Source of the DNA: Salinispora mooreana
Lineage (GTDB): Bacteria > Actinomycetota > Actinomycetes > Mycobacteriales > Micromonosporaceae
Assembly (NCBI RefSeq): GCF_000379065.1
Contig: NZ_KB900614.1
Location: forward strand, 3,622,892-3,686,891
Direction: 5' to 3'
Length of the DNA: 64,000 nt
The notes below the pieces were generated by a model. That model had not been told where the DNA came from and ran no database searches. It saw only the letters and a program-made list of their open reading frames with translations. Within the stretch, counting starts at the first letter, position 1. The number at the start of each line of letters is the position of its first letter. The position numbers were made by a program, and so were the translations under genes. This document shows positions 7,579 through 17,980 of the stretch, piece after piece.

Positions 7579-10500
7579 TCAACTCCTTGGGGGGCGCAGA
7601 TAGTCCCCATCCCACTTGTAGCCAGCGCCTGTCAGCATTTTCAGTTCCCGAGCCAAGACGGTCTGTCGACCGTTAGCCGCGTCCCACAGGTTTCGGTGTG
7701 TCAGTGGGGATGCGACGTACACATCCTGCTTATTCTTAATAACCGCATTCACCCATGCATCATTCTTTGTGATGGTCCAGTCCGGGATGTTGAGAACATC
7801 GTGGCTCGCCCAGTCGCGGGCCACGGCAGTGTCCTCAAGACGACCGACAACTGCAGTGTTTCCTGCCTTCGGAGCTCCAGCACCAAGGATTGTGCAGTTG
7901 TGGACCAACACCGGTGTGCTACCGGCAACCACATAGTACGTGTGGAGGCCGTCAACGGTGAGGTTGTAGACCTGCTGGTGCTCAGTCCACTTACGGACGG
8001 CCACCACCGTGGCCGGCCGGTGGTCCGCGGTTTCAAACTCATACCCGGGTTCGAGATCCCTCGCCTCGACCCAACGACCGTCGCCGTACTCCCAGAAGGG
8101 GTGACCGTCGGTGGCGGTGAGCTTCGCGGTTTGGTCGCCCGCATCACCATCGGTGTCGACAGTGATCTCGACCAGGTCCTTACTACCGGCACCTACGATC
8201 AACGCGGTGACGACACGCGCCTCGGTCCGGCCGGTGGTGGGGTCGGTGGCGAGTACCCGGTCACCGATACGGACCTCACTGATCGCTCTACGACTACCGT
8301 CGGCCAGCAAGACTCTGGTACCCGAAGTGAAGCTGTTGGTCCGGCAGCCCCTGTTAAATTGGCGTCCGGCGAGACTACGGACCTTCGACGCACCAGCGCC
8401 GATTGCTCTGCCGCCAGAAGCCAGGAGATTTCCCCCGACGTTGCCGGCCGCCCGCAGGCCGCCGCCGAGGGCGCGGACTCCCGCGCCGATCGCTCGGCCG
8501 GCGATGGGGCCGAGGGCGCCGCCGACCGCACCGAACGCAGCACCCGTCGCCACCTCGCCGAGCAGGTCCGAGCCGCGCTTTCCGATCACGCTGCCGGTGA
8601 CGGCCGAGCCGACCGCACCCGCGAGGGCACCACACGCCACCGCGCCGACGCCGGTCCAGCCGATCGCCATACCGCAGCCAACACCGACTGCGACGCCGGC
8701 CGCGATGCCGGCGATCTCGGCGGCATGGTCCTCGACGAACTGGGTTGACTTGTCCCATACGTCAGTTACGCCCTCGACCAGCGGCGCTACTTTCTCCGCT
8801 GCCGCGTTCAGGAGCTTCTCTCGGAACTTTTCCGGGTCCTTGATGGCCTGGGCGGTGACCGAGACGACACTGGCCGCGACTTTGGCACCGGCAGAAACCA
8901 GTTCTTTTGCTGCGATCAGAGGTTTTGTCAGCGCTTGAACAACCGGCAGTTTGGTGAATTTGACCAGCTTTTCCTGCGCTGCCTTGGCTGCCCGCGTAAC
9001 CTTGGCCTTGACTTCATGTGCGGCGGCCCTGGCCTGTTCCTTCGCCCAGTCGCCGAGCTTGCCGTCCTGGTAGGCCGCGTAGCCCTCTCTCGCCTTGTTC
9101 TTAACCGCGTGGATCTTATCGCTAACCCAGGTCTTCGCCGCGGTAAGGGCTGATTTCACACGGTTGTACTGCTTCGTAACCCAGGTGCGTGCATTCTCCC
9201 ACAGCCTGGACCCCCAGCTCTTTGCAGAATTCCACGTCCGGCCCACAGCCTTCTTGGCGGACTTCCACTTGTTGGATACCCAGCTACTTGCTTTCTTGAC
9301 AAAGCTGGGCCAGTGGCCGTCGGGGTCGTAGAAGTCGAGTGGGGCGCCAGCACCGTAGCCGTACCGGTTGGCCAGAATCGAATCCCCAGCGGCGTAGGTG
9401 ACGCTGTCCCGCGAGGTGAACGAACCGGTACCGGGGTCGTACCAGCGGGCACCCATGTCGACCTGGCCGGTGTCTGGATCGGTCCAGTCACCCTGGAAGC
9501 CCAGGTTGCCGGTGTCGCCGACGCTGTCGATCTTTTGACCGAACGGATCGTAGGCAGTCGAGTCGTTGAGTGCGGCGAGCTCGGTGTTGGCCGGGTCGAA
9601 GGCGGCCACGACATCGCCGTGCACGTCGGTCAGGGACAGCCGTTCGTTGTTGCCCTGGCCGGTGGCGAGCAGTTCCCCGCCCGGTCCGCGAGCGAAGTAC
9701 TCCACCCCGTCGTGGACCACCTCATCCCCGAAGCCGGCGTAGGTGAAGGTCGTCCCGGTACGGGAGGTCACCCGGTCCAGGCCGTCGTAGGTGTAGGTCT
9801 GCTCGTCGGCCTCGGTGAGCCGGTCGAACGCGTCGAACGAGTACCGCTCGGACAGGCCGGAGCTGGTCCGGGTACTCAGGGTGCCGCGGGCGGTGTAGGC
9901 ATAGGTGTAGTCGCCATCGGAGAGCAGGCGGTTTCGCTCGTCGAACGTAGCGGTCTTCGACCCGGCGCTGATCCGGTTACCGCTGTCGTCCCACTCGTAC
10001 GCGACCGTGCCCTCCGGGTTGGTCCACGAGGTGAGCCGGCCCGCCTTGTCGTACGTGTAGGTGTTGTCGCCCGCGCCCGCGGTGCCCGTGGTCTTCTTCT
10101 CGGTCAGGTGACCGTTCAGGTCGAAGCCGTAGGTCACTGAGGCGACGGTGGAGCCGGCGCTGTTCTGCACAGTGTCGCTGGCGACCCGACCAAAGTCGTC
10201 GTACCCGAAGGTGCGAATCCGGCCGCCGCCGTAATCGACCGTCTCCACCTCGCCGGCGGCGTCGTAGCTCAGCCGCTGTGCCTGGCCGGTGATGGAGTCG
10301 GTGATCGTGTCGAGCCGACCCTTGACGTAGTCGAAGGTGGATGTCCCGGTCAAGTCGGTCCGGGTCGTCATCCGACCGTCGTCGTCGTAGGTGAAGCTGG
10401 CGGTGCCGGACGGGCCGGCGGTGGAGAGCAGCGCCCCCTGGTCGTTGTAGGTATAGCTATTGGCACCGCCCGGGGCGCTCACGCTGGTGGGCCTTCCCAC

Positions 10501-13500
10501 CAGGTCGTAGCTGAGTTCCCGCGCGGTGGTCGCGGTGTCGCCACCTGATCCGGTCTCGGCGGTGAGCCGGCCGCCGGCGTCGTAGGTCCGCTGCCGGCTG
10601 ACGTCGCCCGGTGCGCTCAACCGGACCGCCTGACCTTCGGCGTCGTAGCCGACAGTCCAGGTGCGGTCGGCCACCGCCGGGTGGGCGGTCGTCGCCGGTT
10701 CGATCGTCGACTCCGGCAGGCCGAGCGTGTTGTACGTGTAGGTGGTCGAGTTACCCCGGCCGTCGGTGTAGCGGGTCCGGTTGCCGGCGACGTCGTAGCC
10801 GAAGGTGGTGGTGATCGACTTTTTGTCGGTCGCCGGTTCGATCTGTGTGCGTAGCCGGCTCAACGCGTCGTACTCGTACCGGGTGACGGTGCCGTACGGA
10901 TCCGTTGACGAGATCATGTTGCTTGCCTCGTCGTATTCGTACGTCTGGCGGCGAAGCAGCGTCCCGTCCGCGTCCAGGCTGGCATCGCTGGCGCGGTCGC
11001 CAAACCGGTCGTACTCGATGCTGACGGTGCGGCCCAGTCCGTCGGAGGCGCGGATCTGCCGGCCCGCGTGGTCGTAGCCGAAGACCATCGACTCGCCAGT
11101 AGGCGCGGTGGTCCGGATCATGTCGCCCACGCTGTCGTAGGCGTTGACCGTCGTCGCACCCGACGGCGACACGATCGAGGTCAGGTTGCCGTAGTCGTCG
11201 TAGGCCATCTGGGTGACGAGGTTCCGGGGCGTCGGTTGCCGTTCCACGCGGGTCTGCGTGATCTGGCGGTCCAGATCATCGTAGGTGGATTCGATCCGAG
11301 CACCGGTCGGGTCGGTGACCGACAGCACTTCGCCGACGCGGGTGTACGAGTAGTGGGTCACCGCCCGGTCATCGTTGGTCGATGCCGGATCGTCCCGGGC
11401 GACAAGACGGTTGAGCTGGTCGTAGGTGAACTTGGTGGTGCCACTCGGACGGATTGCCTCGACAACGTTGCCCAGCCCGTCGTAGCTCTGTCGGGTTTCC
11501 GGGATGATCTGCTCGGAGACTCCCGGCGGCAGGTAGGCCGGGGCTAGGGTGCGCACCGGACGGCCGAGTTTGTCGTACTCGACGTGGGAGATCTGCCCGC
11601 GTGGGTCACGCGCGGCGACCTGCTCGCCGAAGGTGTTGTAGCTGAACGCGACCTCGGCGCGGGTCGTGACGGGCTCGCCGCCGTCGCTCTCCGCCGCCGC
11701 CGCCGGGCCGGTCGAGCTGACCTGCCGGCCGAGTTCGTCGTATTCGTAGGTGGTGGTGAAGGCGGCCTTATCGGCACCGCTCACGTTGCCCCGGGGGTCG
11801 GTGGCGCTCAGTCGCAAGCCCCGCTGGTCATACGTGTAGCTGGTCGTCCGGGTCTCGCTGCCTGCCGTCACCTTCTCGGTCAGCAGGTTGCCATCATCGT
11901 CGTAGGTGTAGTCAACAGTTTCCGTGACAACCGGCACGACCCACGGCACATTGGAGGCCTTGCCGCTGCGGGTCGTCCGCGTCACGTTGCCGTTGAGGTC
12001 GTACGCCATGGTCTCGGTCCGGGTCAGCCCGGTCGGATCCAGAACGCTGGTGAGGAGCTTGCCCGCCCGGTCGTACGTGAACTCGCTCGTCCGGGTGCCG
12101 TTGGCTTCCTTCTTGAGGGTGAGGTTGCCGGCCGCGTCGTACTGGCGTTCCTCGACCACATAGTCACGCGTGGTTCCGTCCTGGTCCCGGAAGTCCTTCA
12201 TCGTGATGGCGTGCAGGCGGTCGTCCCGGTAGTACGTGTACTCCAGGCGACGACCCATCGCGTCGGTGTCGCTGGCGAGTCGACCCGCGTGGTCGTACGA
12301 GTAGGCGTGCAACACCAGATAGTCGCCGGTGTCCGGGGCGGGTATGCCGTCCGGGTCGCTGCGCCAGCCGCGCAGCCGCACCTCGGCGACCTTGTTCTGA
12401 GCCGTGTACGCCCAGTCGTACCGGTTGTCGTTGGCATCCACCATGGATGTCCGGTTGCCGAACCGGTCGTACTCGTAGCTCTCCTCGTTGCCTTCGGCGT
12501 CGATCATCCGCACCGGGCGGTTGTACTCGTCGTACTCGGTGGTGACGATTCGCTCCGGGTCCTCGCCGAGCAGGTCGGCGACGGTTACCTCGGTGACGTT
12601 GCCGTCCGCGTCGTACTCGTTGGTGGTGCGCGCCTGATGCTCCGCACCGGAGATCTCCTCGGTGACTACCGGGCCAGTGACGGTCTTGACCCGGGAGTGA
12701 TCGTCGTAGGTGAAGGTGGTGGTGACACCCTCGGGGTGGGAGTCCGAGACGATCTTCTCGGTGAGTTGCCGGCCGAGTGTGTCATAGGTGTACTCGCTGA
12801 CCAGACCGCCTGGCTCGGTGACCCGGGCAAGGTCTCCGTTGCTGTAGTAGACGAAGCGGGTGACCTTGCCACGGGCGTCGGTACTGGTCTTGATCAGGCC
12901 GGCCGGTGGATTCCCGCCGCCAACGGCGACTTCGGCACCGAAGGTGTACGTGTGCCTGACGGTGCTTCCGTCCGGGTTGGTCTGCCGGGTTAGCTGACCG
13001 TCTATCGCGTATTCGAAGGTGGTGCGGTACTGATTGTCGGTGGGGCTGCTCGACCGGCTGTCCCTCGACTCGACGACCAGGTCCACCCGCGGGTCCAGCC
13101 GGTCGGTGATGGTGGCGGAGTAGGTGAAGTAGCGGGTATGGCACTCAGAGGTGGTACGGCAGTTCTTACGGGTCGTCAGGCGACCCTTGCTGTCGTAGGT
13201 CATCTCCACCGAGTCACCGTTTTCGTTGGTGACCTTGGTCTGGTAGCCCTTTTCGTCGTACGAGTAGCTGCGGATCGCCATGCCGTCGAGCGGATGCTCG
13301 ACGAAGACCGGCCCACCGGAGTCGTCCGGAATGATGGTGCAGAAGGCAGGGTCGATAGGGTCCGGTTCCGTGCACGTCTCACCGGGCGGAGGGCCCGGCG
13401 ACGGAGTTGGCTCACCCGGCTGGTCCTCCGGCCGGGTTTCCAGGCCGAGCGGAATGCCGGAGCGCAACATCTGCCCGGTCAGCGCGTCATACTCGTAGAG

Positions 13501-16500
13501 GTGCGGACGGTTGGCCGGGTCCAGGAGCTGGACACTCCGGCGGAGATCGTCGTCGCCGCCGTAGATGGCCGGCTGACCGATCTTCCATGTACCACCGTTC
13601 TCGTCGGTGTATTCCTTGACCCGGTCGGTGGCGGTGTCGTAGACAACCTCGCTGGCGACCTTACCGCTGGGCAGCGTGATCTTGGTGAGCTGCTGTGCGG
13701 CGGGCTTCGCGTACTCGAAGTGTGCCGCGGCGGTCTTCGGGCCAATGGGATGCGAGTAGACGGCGACCTCGTCGATCGTGCCGGCGAAGTACCGCCGAGC
13801 CGTCCACCCCCAGCCCGGCCACGAGCCGGGCGTCGTAGCCGAGGCGGCACCGACCTGGTTGAACGTCAGCAGCGAGTGTTCGATGGTCTGCCCGGTCCGC
13901 TCGCCGACCTTGACGCCGTCCAGATACATGGTCTGGACGTTGCCCATGGCAGACAGTACGACGTGGTGCCACTTGCCGTCGTTGACAGGAACGGTGGAGG
14001 AAATCGGTGCGATGGTGCCTCCGGCGAGCTGACCACGCAGGCGGCCGTCGATGCCGGTGTAGAGGATCGGCACCCCGCTGGTGGCGGCGGAGTCGAGGGC
14101 CTTGTCCTGGTAGCCGATCAGCGGGCCACCGGTCTGGGTCTTGCCGACCTTGAACCAGAGCTCGACAGCGGTGTCACGACTCTTTTTCACCAGGCCCTTG
14201 GGGAGCTCCACATGGGAGGAGGTGCCGTTGAAGGAGGCCGCGGTGTCGCCGACGCCCTCGATCACACCAGGTTGGGCAAGGGTCACGTGGTGATAGGTGG
14301 CGGAGTCCTTGCCCAGGTTGATCGCGACGTCGCTGGCCGCCGCGGTGCCCTCACCCTCCCCGAGTCGGTAGTACGAGTCCGGGCGGGCATCGAGCACTGC
14401 GGTACGGTAGTGCGAGCCCTCCGCGTACTCGTAGCTGGTGCAGGCGTCCGTCGGCGAGCACACCTTGGTGAGCAGATCGCCGCTGTAGGAGTAGGTCCAG
14501 GTCAGCGGGGCGCCGTCAATCGCGTCGGTCTTGACGGCGGTGATGTGGTCGTCGGTCCACGAGAAGTGGAGCGCTCGGCCCGCGGTGTTGGTAAAGCTGT
14601 TCGCGACCTGCGCCCGTGCCAACTTGCCGGAGAAGATGTCGTACACCAGCTTGACCGACCGGGCCATCTTGTCAGTGATCCTGACCAACTTGCCGGTCAG
14701 GGAAAACTCGTAGGTGGTGCCGGAGCGGTCGCGCAGCTTCCAGCCCGTGTCATCGAGGGTCAGCCGGGCCACCCGACCCGACGGCGCGACGTACGTCCCG
14801 TCGGAGTTCCGCCCGAACCGTACCTCCTGCCCGTCCGGGTAACGGATCACCACGTTGCCGGAGCCGTCATCGTCCGGCGTCAGCTTCATGTCGTACCGAC
14901 TGGACCAGCCGGCGCCGAAGACCGCGGACGGACGCGGGTCGAGGCTGTTGTACGTGCGGAGCAGATTCAGCTCCGGCCCAACGGTCATGGCCGTGACGTC
15001 GATCGCCGAGGTACTGACGTTGCCGACCTGGGTGTCGAAATCACGCCCCCGTTCGGCGTCTGGCGATCTGGCGATCCGGGAGAGCACGTCCGGTTGGGGC
15101 ACGGAGGTGAGTAACACCGAGTCGGGGGAGCGCACCTCGTTGGCGCCGTCCCTGACGTAGGCACGCCACAGGTAGGACTCGCCCCAGGACAGGCGACCGT
15201 CCGGGATCACCCACGCGTGTTCGTCGAGGTAGCCGGAGTCCGTGCAATCGGTTTCCCCGCCGTCGTCGGTACGGTCACAGACCTCGAACTTGAAGCTGAG
15301 AGTTGCCCCGGGTGGGGCGTCGGTGTCCACGGCTTGCGCCCACAGCAGCGGGTTCAGGGTGGGGGCGTGGTACCCGTTCGGTGGGTACAGCTCCTGCACC
15401 ACCGGTGGCACGTCGAAGACCTGGAGCACGATCCGGCCCGGCGGGACCTGGTGATCGGTGAAGACGGCGCCGCCGGTACGCACCATGGTGAAGTCGAGGA
15501 AGTACGTTGCCGGTTCCAGCCGTTTCACCGAGGCGTCGAGGGTGACCGTGGCGCCGCGGGCGAGGGTCGACGGCAGGCTTGCCGACCGCTGCTGGGTAAC
15601 GGCCTCTCCCGTCTGGGCGTTGTAGACCCGGTAGGCGAGGTAGTAGTTCGCGGGCGTCCAGTCCTCGGAGCCCCGGTTGGTGACGGTCACCTGCACGTTG
15701 CCGTCCTGGTTACGCAGGACGGGCGGCTCCGGGGTCGGGTTCGGGATCGCGTACTCGGCGTTGTAGGGCGAGTGGGTGATGTACAGCGTTGGCGCGTTGG
15801 CGGTACCGGTACCGGCAAGCCGCTTCCAGGCCGAGGAGTCGGTCGTCGAGGCCCGCAACGACAGACCGTTGTTGGCCTGTTCACCGTTCACCCACCGCTG
15901 TACCAGGTCCCGCCCGGCCGTACCAAGGTCGAACATCTCGTTGGCCGCCGGGCACGCCGACTGGGACTGCCCCAGGCCGATGTAGCCATGCGCGAACGAG
16001 CGGCTGGCGAGCGAGCTACCCACCGACGGACCGGGGTACGAGTGGCCGGTGCCCGCGGTCCACGACTCGGTGACCGGGTGGACAGTGATCTTCCGTGGCT
16101 TGCAGGAGGCCGCGTCGTAGTTGACCACGGACAGGGCGGCCCCGTGGATAGTTTGATCACGTAGCTGGTCAACCAGCCCGTTGAACGTGAGGTACGCCGC
16201 CGCGTTGGACCCACTGGCGCGTCCCACCAGCAGCTCCTGGCCTCCAGAGGTGGAGCTGCTGCCGTGCACGTACATGCTGCTGTCCGCGCCCTCGCCGGTC
16301 ACCGGCGGACCCACCGTCGGGTCAACCTCGACCGGGAAGCGACGATCCGGATCGCTCAACCACGCCGAGTCCAGCGTCAGTCGCAGCGCGGGTTGATCGT
16401 CAACGTTGACGAGTTCGTAACGCACGCCGGTGGAGGTGGCAGGACCGCGATCGCCCTCACCGGCATCCACCATGTACCCGGGCGGAATGACCCCCCGTTG

Positions 16501-17400
16501 CACGCCGGCTTTGTCGGTCAGTACGACCTGCCCGTCAACGAGCCGGGCGGTCAGGTCGCGTAGGTGAAGCGGAAAGAGATACGAGGTCGGAGCGGTGGCG
16601 GAGTGCAGAACGAGAGTTTCCTTGACCCCGCCGGGACGCGGTTCCAAGCGCAGATCCATCTCCGGTCGAACACCGGGATAGACAATCGCGTCACCAGTGA
16701 CCTGCCCGACCGTCCCGGCGGCGTCGGCGACGCTGTAGCCGAACTCGATGTCCTCGTCGAAGATCAACCGGACGAGATCGCCCGCGTCAGACCGAGGAGC
16801 CAGTCGGACCTGGGTCGCGTCCGCCGCGTTCTGCCAACCACCGTCACCGCTGGGCACCAGACTGCTGTCAATCGGTGCCCAGCTTCCGTCTGACGTCTGG
16901 TAGTTGATCGGCGCGGTCGAGAATTCGACGGTCTGGGTGCCATCGGCGTTGTGGTAGACCCGCTGGTTGGCGTCACGCTCGGCCGGCTGCTCGCGACTGG
17001 TCTTCTGGTCGAATCCCTTTGCCTCACCCGCCGGCGGCTGCTCCACGCTGGCCTTGTTGACGACCGACTTCGGCTCCTGCGCCAGGCGATGCAGCGGGTA
17101 GCGGCCGCGCTGTGTGGTCGGCAGCTCCCGATTGACCCGGCCCCGGGCAACGTGGTCGCTTCCGGTCGCCGCCGAACTCCACTTCTGGGCAGGCGCCCCA
17201 GCCGCTGCCCTGCGCCCGGCCTCGTCTCCTGCAACGGGCAGCGGCGACAGACCACTCACCCCGCCGCCGCCCAAACCGAGAGCGAGTACGCCAACCATGG
17301 CAGCAGCGACGAGAGAACGCACCGTGCCCGTGTGCAGCAGCGGAGCACGCCTCGACGGCTGTGCCGACCGGTCGAACGTACGTCGCGGACCAAAGGACAT
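7579..17400 (-). CDS. RHS/YD-repeat polymorphic toxin with HINT pretoxin domain
   Basis: The 3273-residue protein starts at ATG 17400 (AGGGG upstream) with a signal-like hydrophobic segment (SLVAAAMVGVLALGLGGG). Domains in order: a DNRLRE-like region (~370-540), a CARDB-like region (~560-650), the RHS N-terminal region (GAGWSSRYDMKL, ~830), a LamG-like domain (~1000-1235), long YD repeats (~1265-2650), the RHS core end (GARWYDPGTGSFTSRDS, ~2640), Ala/Lys amphipathic helices and a Gly/Ala hydrophobic stretch (~2700-3015). A HINT domain runs from Cys3019 (CRTNSFTSGTRV) to Asn3168 (VLVHN|C), and a ~105-residue toxin tip completes the protein. HINT domains of this kind self-cleave to release the toxin. 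The tip's activity is not recognisable by eye. The downstream gene is the likely immunity protein. Confidence 0.92.
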   Translation of the reverse strand: MSFGPRRTFDRSAQPSRRAPLLHTGTVRSLVAAAMVGVLALGLGGGGVSGLSPLPVAGDEAGRRAAAGAPAQKWSSAATGSDHVARGRVNRELPTTQRGRYPLHRLAQEPKSVVNKASVEQPPAGEAKGFDQKTSREQPAERDANQRVYHNADGTQTVEFSTAPINYQTSDGSWAPIDSSLVPSGDGGWQNAADATQVRLAPRSDAGDLVRLIFDEDIEFGYSVADAAGTVGQVTGDAIVYPGVRPEMDLRLEPRPGGVKETLVLHSATAPTSYLFPLHLRDLTARLVDGQVVLTDKAGVQRGVIPPGYMVDAGEGDRGPATSTGVRYELVNVDDQPALRLTLDSAWLSDPDRRFPVEVDPTVGPPVTGEGADSSMYVHGSSSTSGGQELLVGRASGSNAAAYLTFNGLVDQLRDQTIHGAALSVVNYDAASCKPRKITVHPVTESWTAGTGHSYPGPSVGSSLASRSFAHGYIGLGQSQSACPAANEMFDLGTAGRDLVQRWVNGEQANNGLSLRASTTDSSAWKRLAGTGTANAPTLYITHSPYNAEYAIPNPTPEPPVLRNQDGNVQVTVTNRGSEDWTPANYYLAYRVYNAQTGEAVTQQRSASLPSTLARGATVTLDASVKRLEPATYFLDFTMVRTGGAVFTDHQVPPGRIVLQVFDVPPVVQELYPPNGYHAPTLNPLLWAQAVDTDAPPGATLSFKFEVCDRTDDGGETDCTDSGYLDEHAWVIPDGRLSWGESYLWRAYVRDGANEVRSPDSVLLTSVPQPDVLSRIARSPDAERGRDFDTQVGNVSTSAIDVTAMTVGPELNLLRTYNSLDPRPSAVFGAGWSSRYDMKLTPDDDGSGNVVIRYPDGQEVRFGRNSDGTYVAPSGRVARLTLDDTGWKLRDRSGTTYEFSLTGKLVRITDKMARSVKLVYDIFSGKLARAQVANSFTNTAGRALHFSWTDDHITAVKTDAIDGAPLTWTYSYSGDLLTKVCSPTDACTSYEYAEGSHYRTAVLDARPDSYYRLGEGEGTAAASDVAINLGKDSATYHHVTLAQPGVIEGVGDTAASFNGTSSHVELPKGLVKKSRDTAVELWFKVGKTQTGGPLIGYQDKALDSAATSGVPILYTGIDGRLRGQLAGGTIAPISSTVPVNDGKWHHVVLSAMGNVQTMYLDGVKVGERTGQTIEHSLLTFNQVGAASATTPGSWPGWGWTARRYFAGTIDEVAVYSHPIGPKTAAAHFEYAKPAAQQLTKITLPSGKVASEVVYDTATDRVKEYTDENGGTWKIGQPAIYGGDDDLRRSVQLLDPANRPHLYEYDALTGQMLRSGIPLGLETRPEDQPGEPTPSPGPPPGETCTEPDPIDPAFCTIIPDDSGGPVFVEHPLDGMAIRSYSYDEKGYQTKVTNENGDSVEMTYDSKGRLTTRKNCRTTSECHTRYFTYSATITDRLDPRVDLVVESRDSRSSSPTDNQYRTTFEYAIDGQLTRQTNPDGSTVRHTYTFGAEVAVGGGNPPAGLIKTSTDARGKVTRFVYYSNGDLARVTEPGGLVSEYTYDTLGRQLTEKIVSDSHPEGVTTTFTYDDHSRVKTVTGPVVTEEISGAEHQARTTNEYDADGNVTEVTVADLLGEDPERIVTTEYDEYNRPVRMIDAEGNEESYEYDRFGNRTSMVDANDNRYDWAYTAQNKVAEVRLRGWRSDPDGIPAPDTGDYLVLHAYSYDHAGRLASDTDAMGRRLEYTYYRDDRLHAITMKDFRDQDGTTRDYVVEERQYDAAGNLTLKKEANGTRTSEFTYDRAGKLLTSVLDPTGLTRTETMAYDLNGNVTRTTRSGKASNVPWVVPVVTETVDYTYDDDGNLLTEKVTAGSETRTTSYTYDQRGLRLSATDPRGNVSGADKAAFTTTYEYDELGRQVSSTGPAAAAESDGGEPVTTRAEVAFSYNTFGEQVAARDPRGQISHVEYDKLGRPVRTLAPAYLPPGVSEQIIPETRQSYDGLGNVVEAIRPSGTTKFTYDQLNRLVARDDPASTNDDRAVTHYSYTRVGEVLSVTDPTGARIESTYDDLDRQITQTRVERQPTPRNLVTQMAYDDYGNLTSIVSPSGATTVNAYDSVGDMIRTTAPTGESMVFGYDHAGRQIRASDGLGRTVSIEYDRFGDRASDASLDADGTLLRRQTYEYDEASNMISSTDPYGTVTRYEYDALSRLRTQIEPATDKKSITTTFGYDVAGNRTRYTDGRGNSTTYTYNTLGLPESTIEPATTAHPAVADRTWTVGYDAEGQAVRLSAPGDVSRQRTYDAGGRLTAETGSGGDTATTARELSYDLVGRPTSVSAPGGANSYTYNDQGALLSTAGPSGTASFTYDDDGRMTTRTDLTGTSTFDYVKGRLDTITDSITGQAQRLSYDAAGEVETVDYGGGRIRTFGYDDFGRVASDTVQNSAGSTVASVTYGFDLNGHLTEKKTTGTAGAGDNTYTYDKAGRLTSWTNPEGTVAYEWDDSGNRISAGSKTATFDERNRLLSDGDYTYAYTARGTLSTRTSSGLSERYSFDAFDRLTEADEQTYTYDGLDRVTSRTGTTFTYAGFGDEVVHDGVEYFARGPGGELLATGQGNNERLSLTDVHGDVVAAFDPANTELAALNDSTAYDPFGQKIDSVGDTGNLGFQGDWTDPDTGQVDMGARWYDPGTGSFTSRDSVTYAAGDSILANRYGYGAGAPLDFYDPDGHWPSFVKKASSWVSNKWKSAKKAVGRTWNSAKSWGSRLWENARTWVTKQYNRVKSALTAAKTWVSDKIHAVKNKAREGYAAYQDGKLGDWAKEQARAAAHEVKAKVTRAAKAAQEKLVKFTKLPVVQALTKPLIAAKELVSAGAKVAASVVSVTAQAIKDPEKFREKLLNAAAEKVAPLVEGVTDVWDKSTQFVEDHAAEIAGIAAGVAVGVGCGMAIGWTGVGAVACGALAGAVGSAVTGSVIGKRGSDLLGEVATGAAFGAVGGALGPIAGRAIGAGVRALGGGLRAAGNVGGNLLASGGRAIGAGASKVRSLAGRQFNRGCRTNSFTSGTRVLLADGSRRAISEVRIGDRVLATDPTTGRTEARVVTALIVGAGSKDLVEITVDTDGDAGDQTAKLTATDGHPFWEYGDGRWVEARDLEPGYEFETADHRPATVVAVRKWTEHQQVYNLTVDGLHTYYVVAGSTPVLVHNCTILGAGAPKAGNTAVVGRLEDTAVARDWASHDVLNIPDWTITKNDAWVNAVIKNKQDVYVASPLTHRNLWDAANGRQTVLARELKMLTGAGYKWDGDYLRPPRS

Positions 17401-17980
17401 CGTCAACCCCTGGGCTGATGGATCAATTGACAGCAGGAAGACTGCGGATCAGCCTCGAGCGACTCGACCTCGAACGGTTCCGCAGTGTTAGTGCATTGCT
17501 GAAAACAGCCGAACAACGCATAAATACAGAAATTGCCAGCACATAAGCGCGCCGGGCGACACGCGACAGACAAACGTCAAGCCAGCGCGAGAACAGCCTC
17601 AAACACAGGGACAGTGTGCACACCCGCAGCGGCCATTAAAGGCAATCAGCCATTGTGAACTTCCCGTTAGCAAACCCGCTTCTTCGACTGTCCACTGCTA
17701 CTCTCCGTCACCGTCCCATCTCGACTCGCCGCCGTACAATCCCAGCAACGCAGGCCATTGTCAAGGCGTCATCCGACCCACTCAACCGGGCAGGCGCACC
17801 TCCTGACGGGACGGCAATGAGGGGGCACGGTGCAGCCCCGATCGACTACCATCCAGCACGGCCAAACAAGCAGGGCCCGCAGAGCCTCCCAGTTACAAAG
17901 ACCTATTACTTTATTCCACACAATCCAAGAATGCCGGCATACCGGGCAAACAGCACACACACTGAGAAAGGTGTTTGAAA
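17401..17980. other. Divergent intergenic region between RHS toxin and lectin genes
   Basis: About 580 bases that are clearly more AT-rich than the flanks (for example around 17505-17545 and 17890-17950). No protein-like reading frame was found on either strand. The region must hold the promoters of both divergent genes, but no convincing -35/-10 pair or operator could be assigned. The ribosome-binding site of the lectin gene (AAAGGTG, 17967-17973) is at its right end. Confidence 0.5.

Noticed and set aside
8000..8346. True protein-splicing intein in the RHS gene
   Set aside because: The HINT domain has no endonuclease and no conserved C-extein motif for splicing; its place before a toxin tip fits a pretoxin HINT domain.
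13138..15114. Long plus-strand open frame inside the RHS gene
   Set aside because: Its amino-acid content follows from the reverse of Gly/Asp/Thr-rich YD repeats; it is a frame shadow of the real gene.
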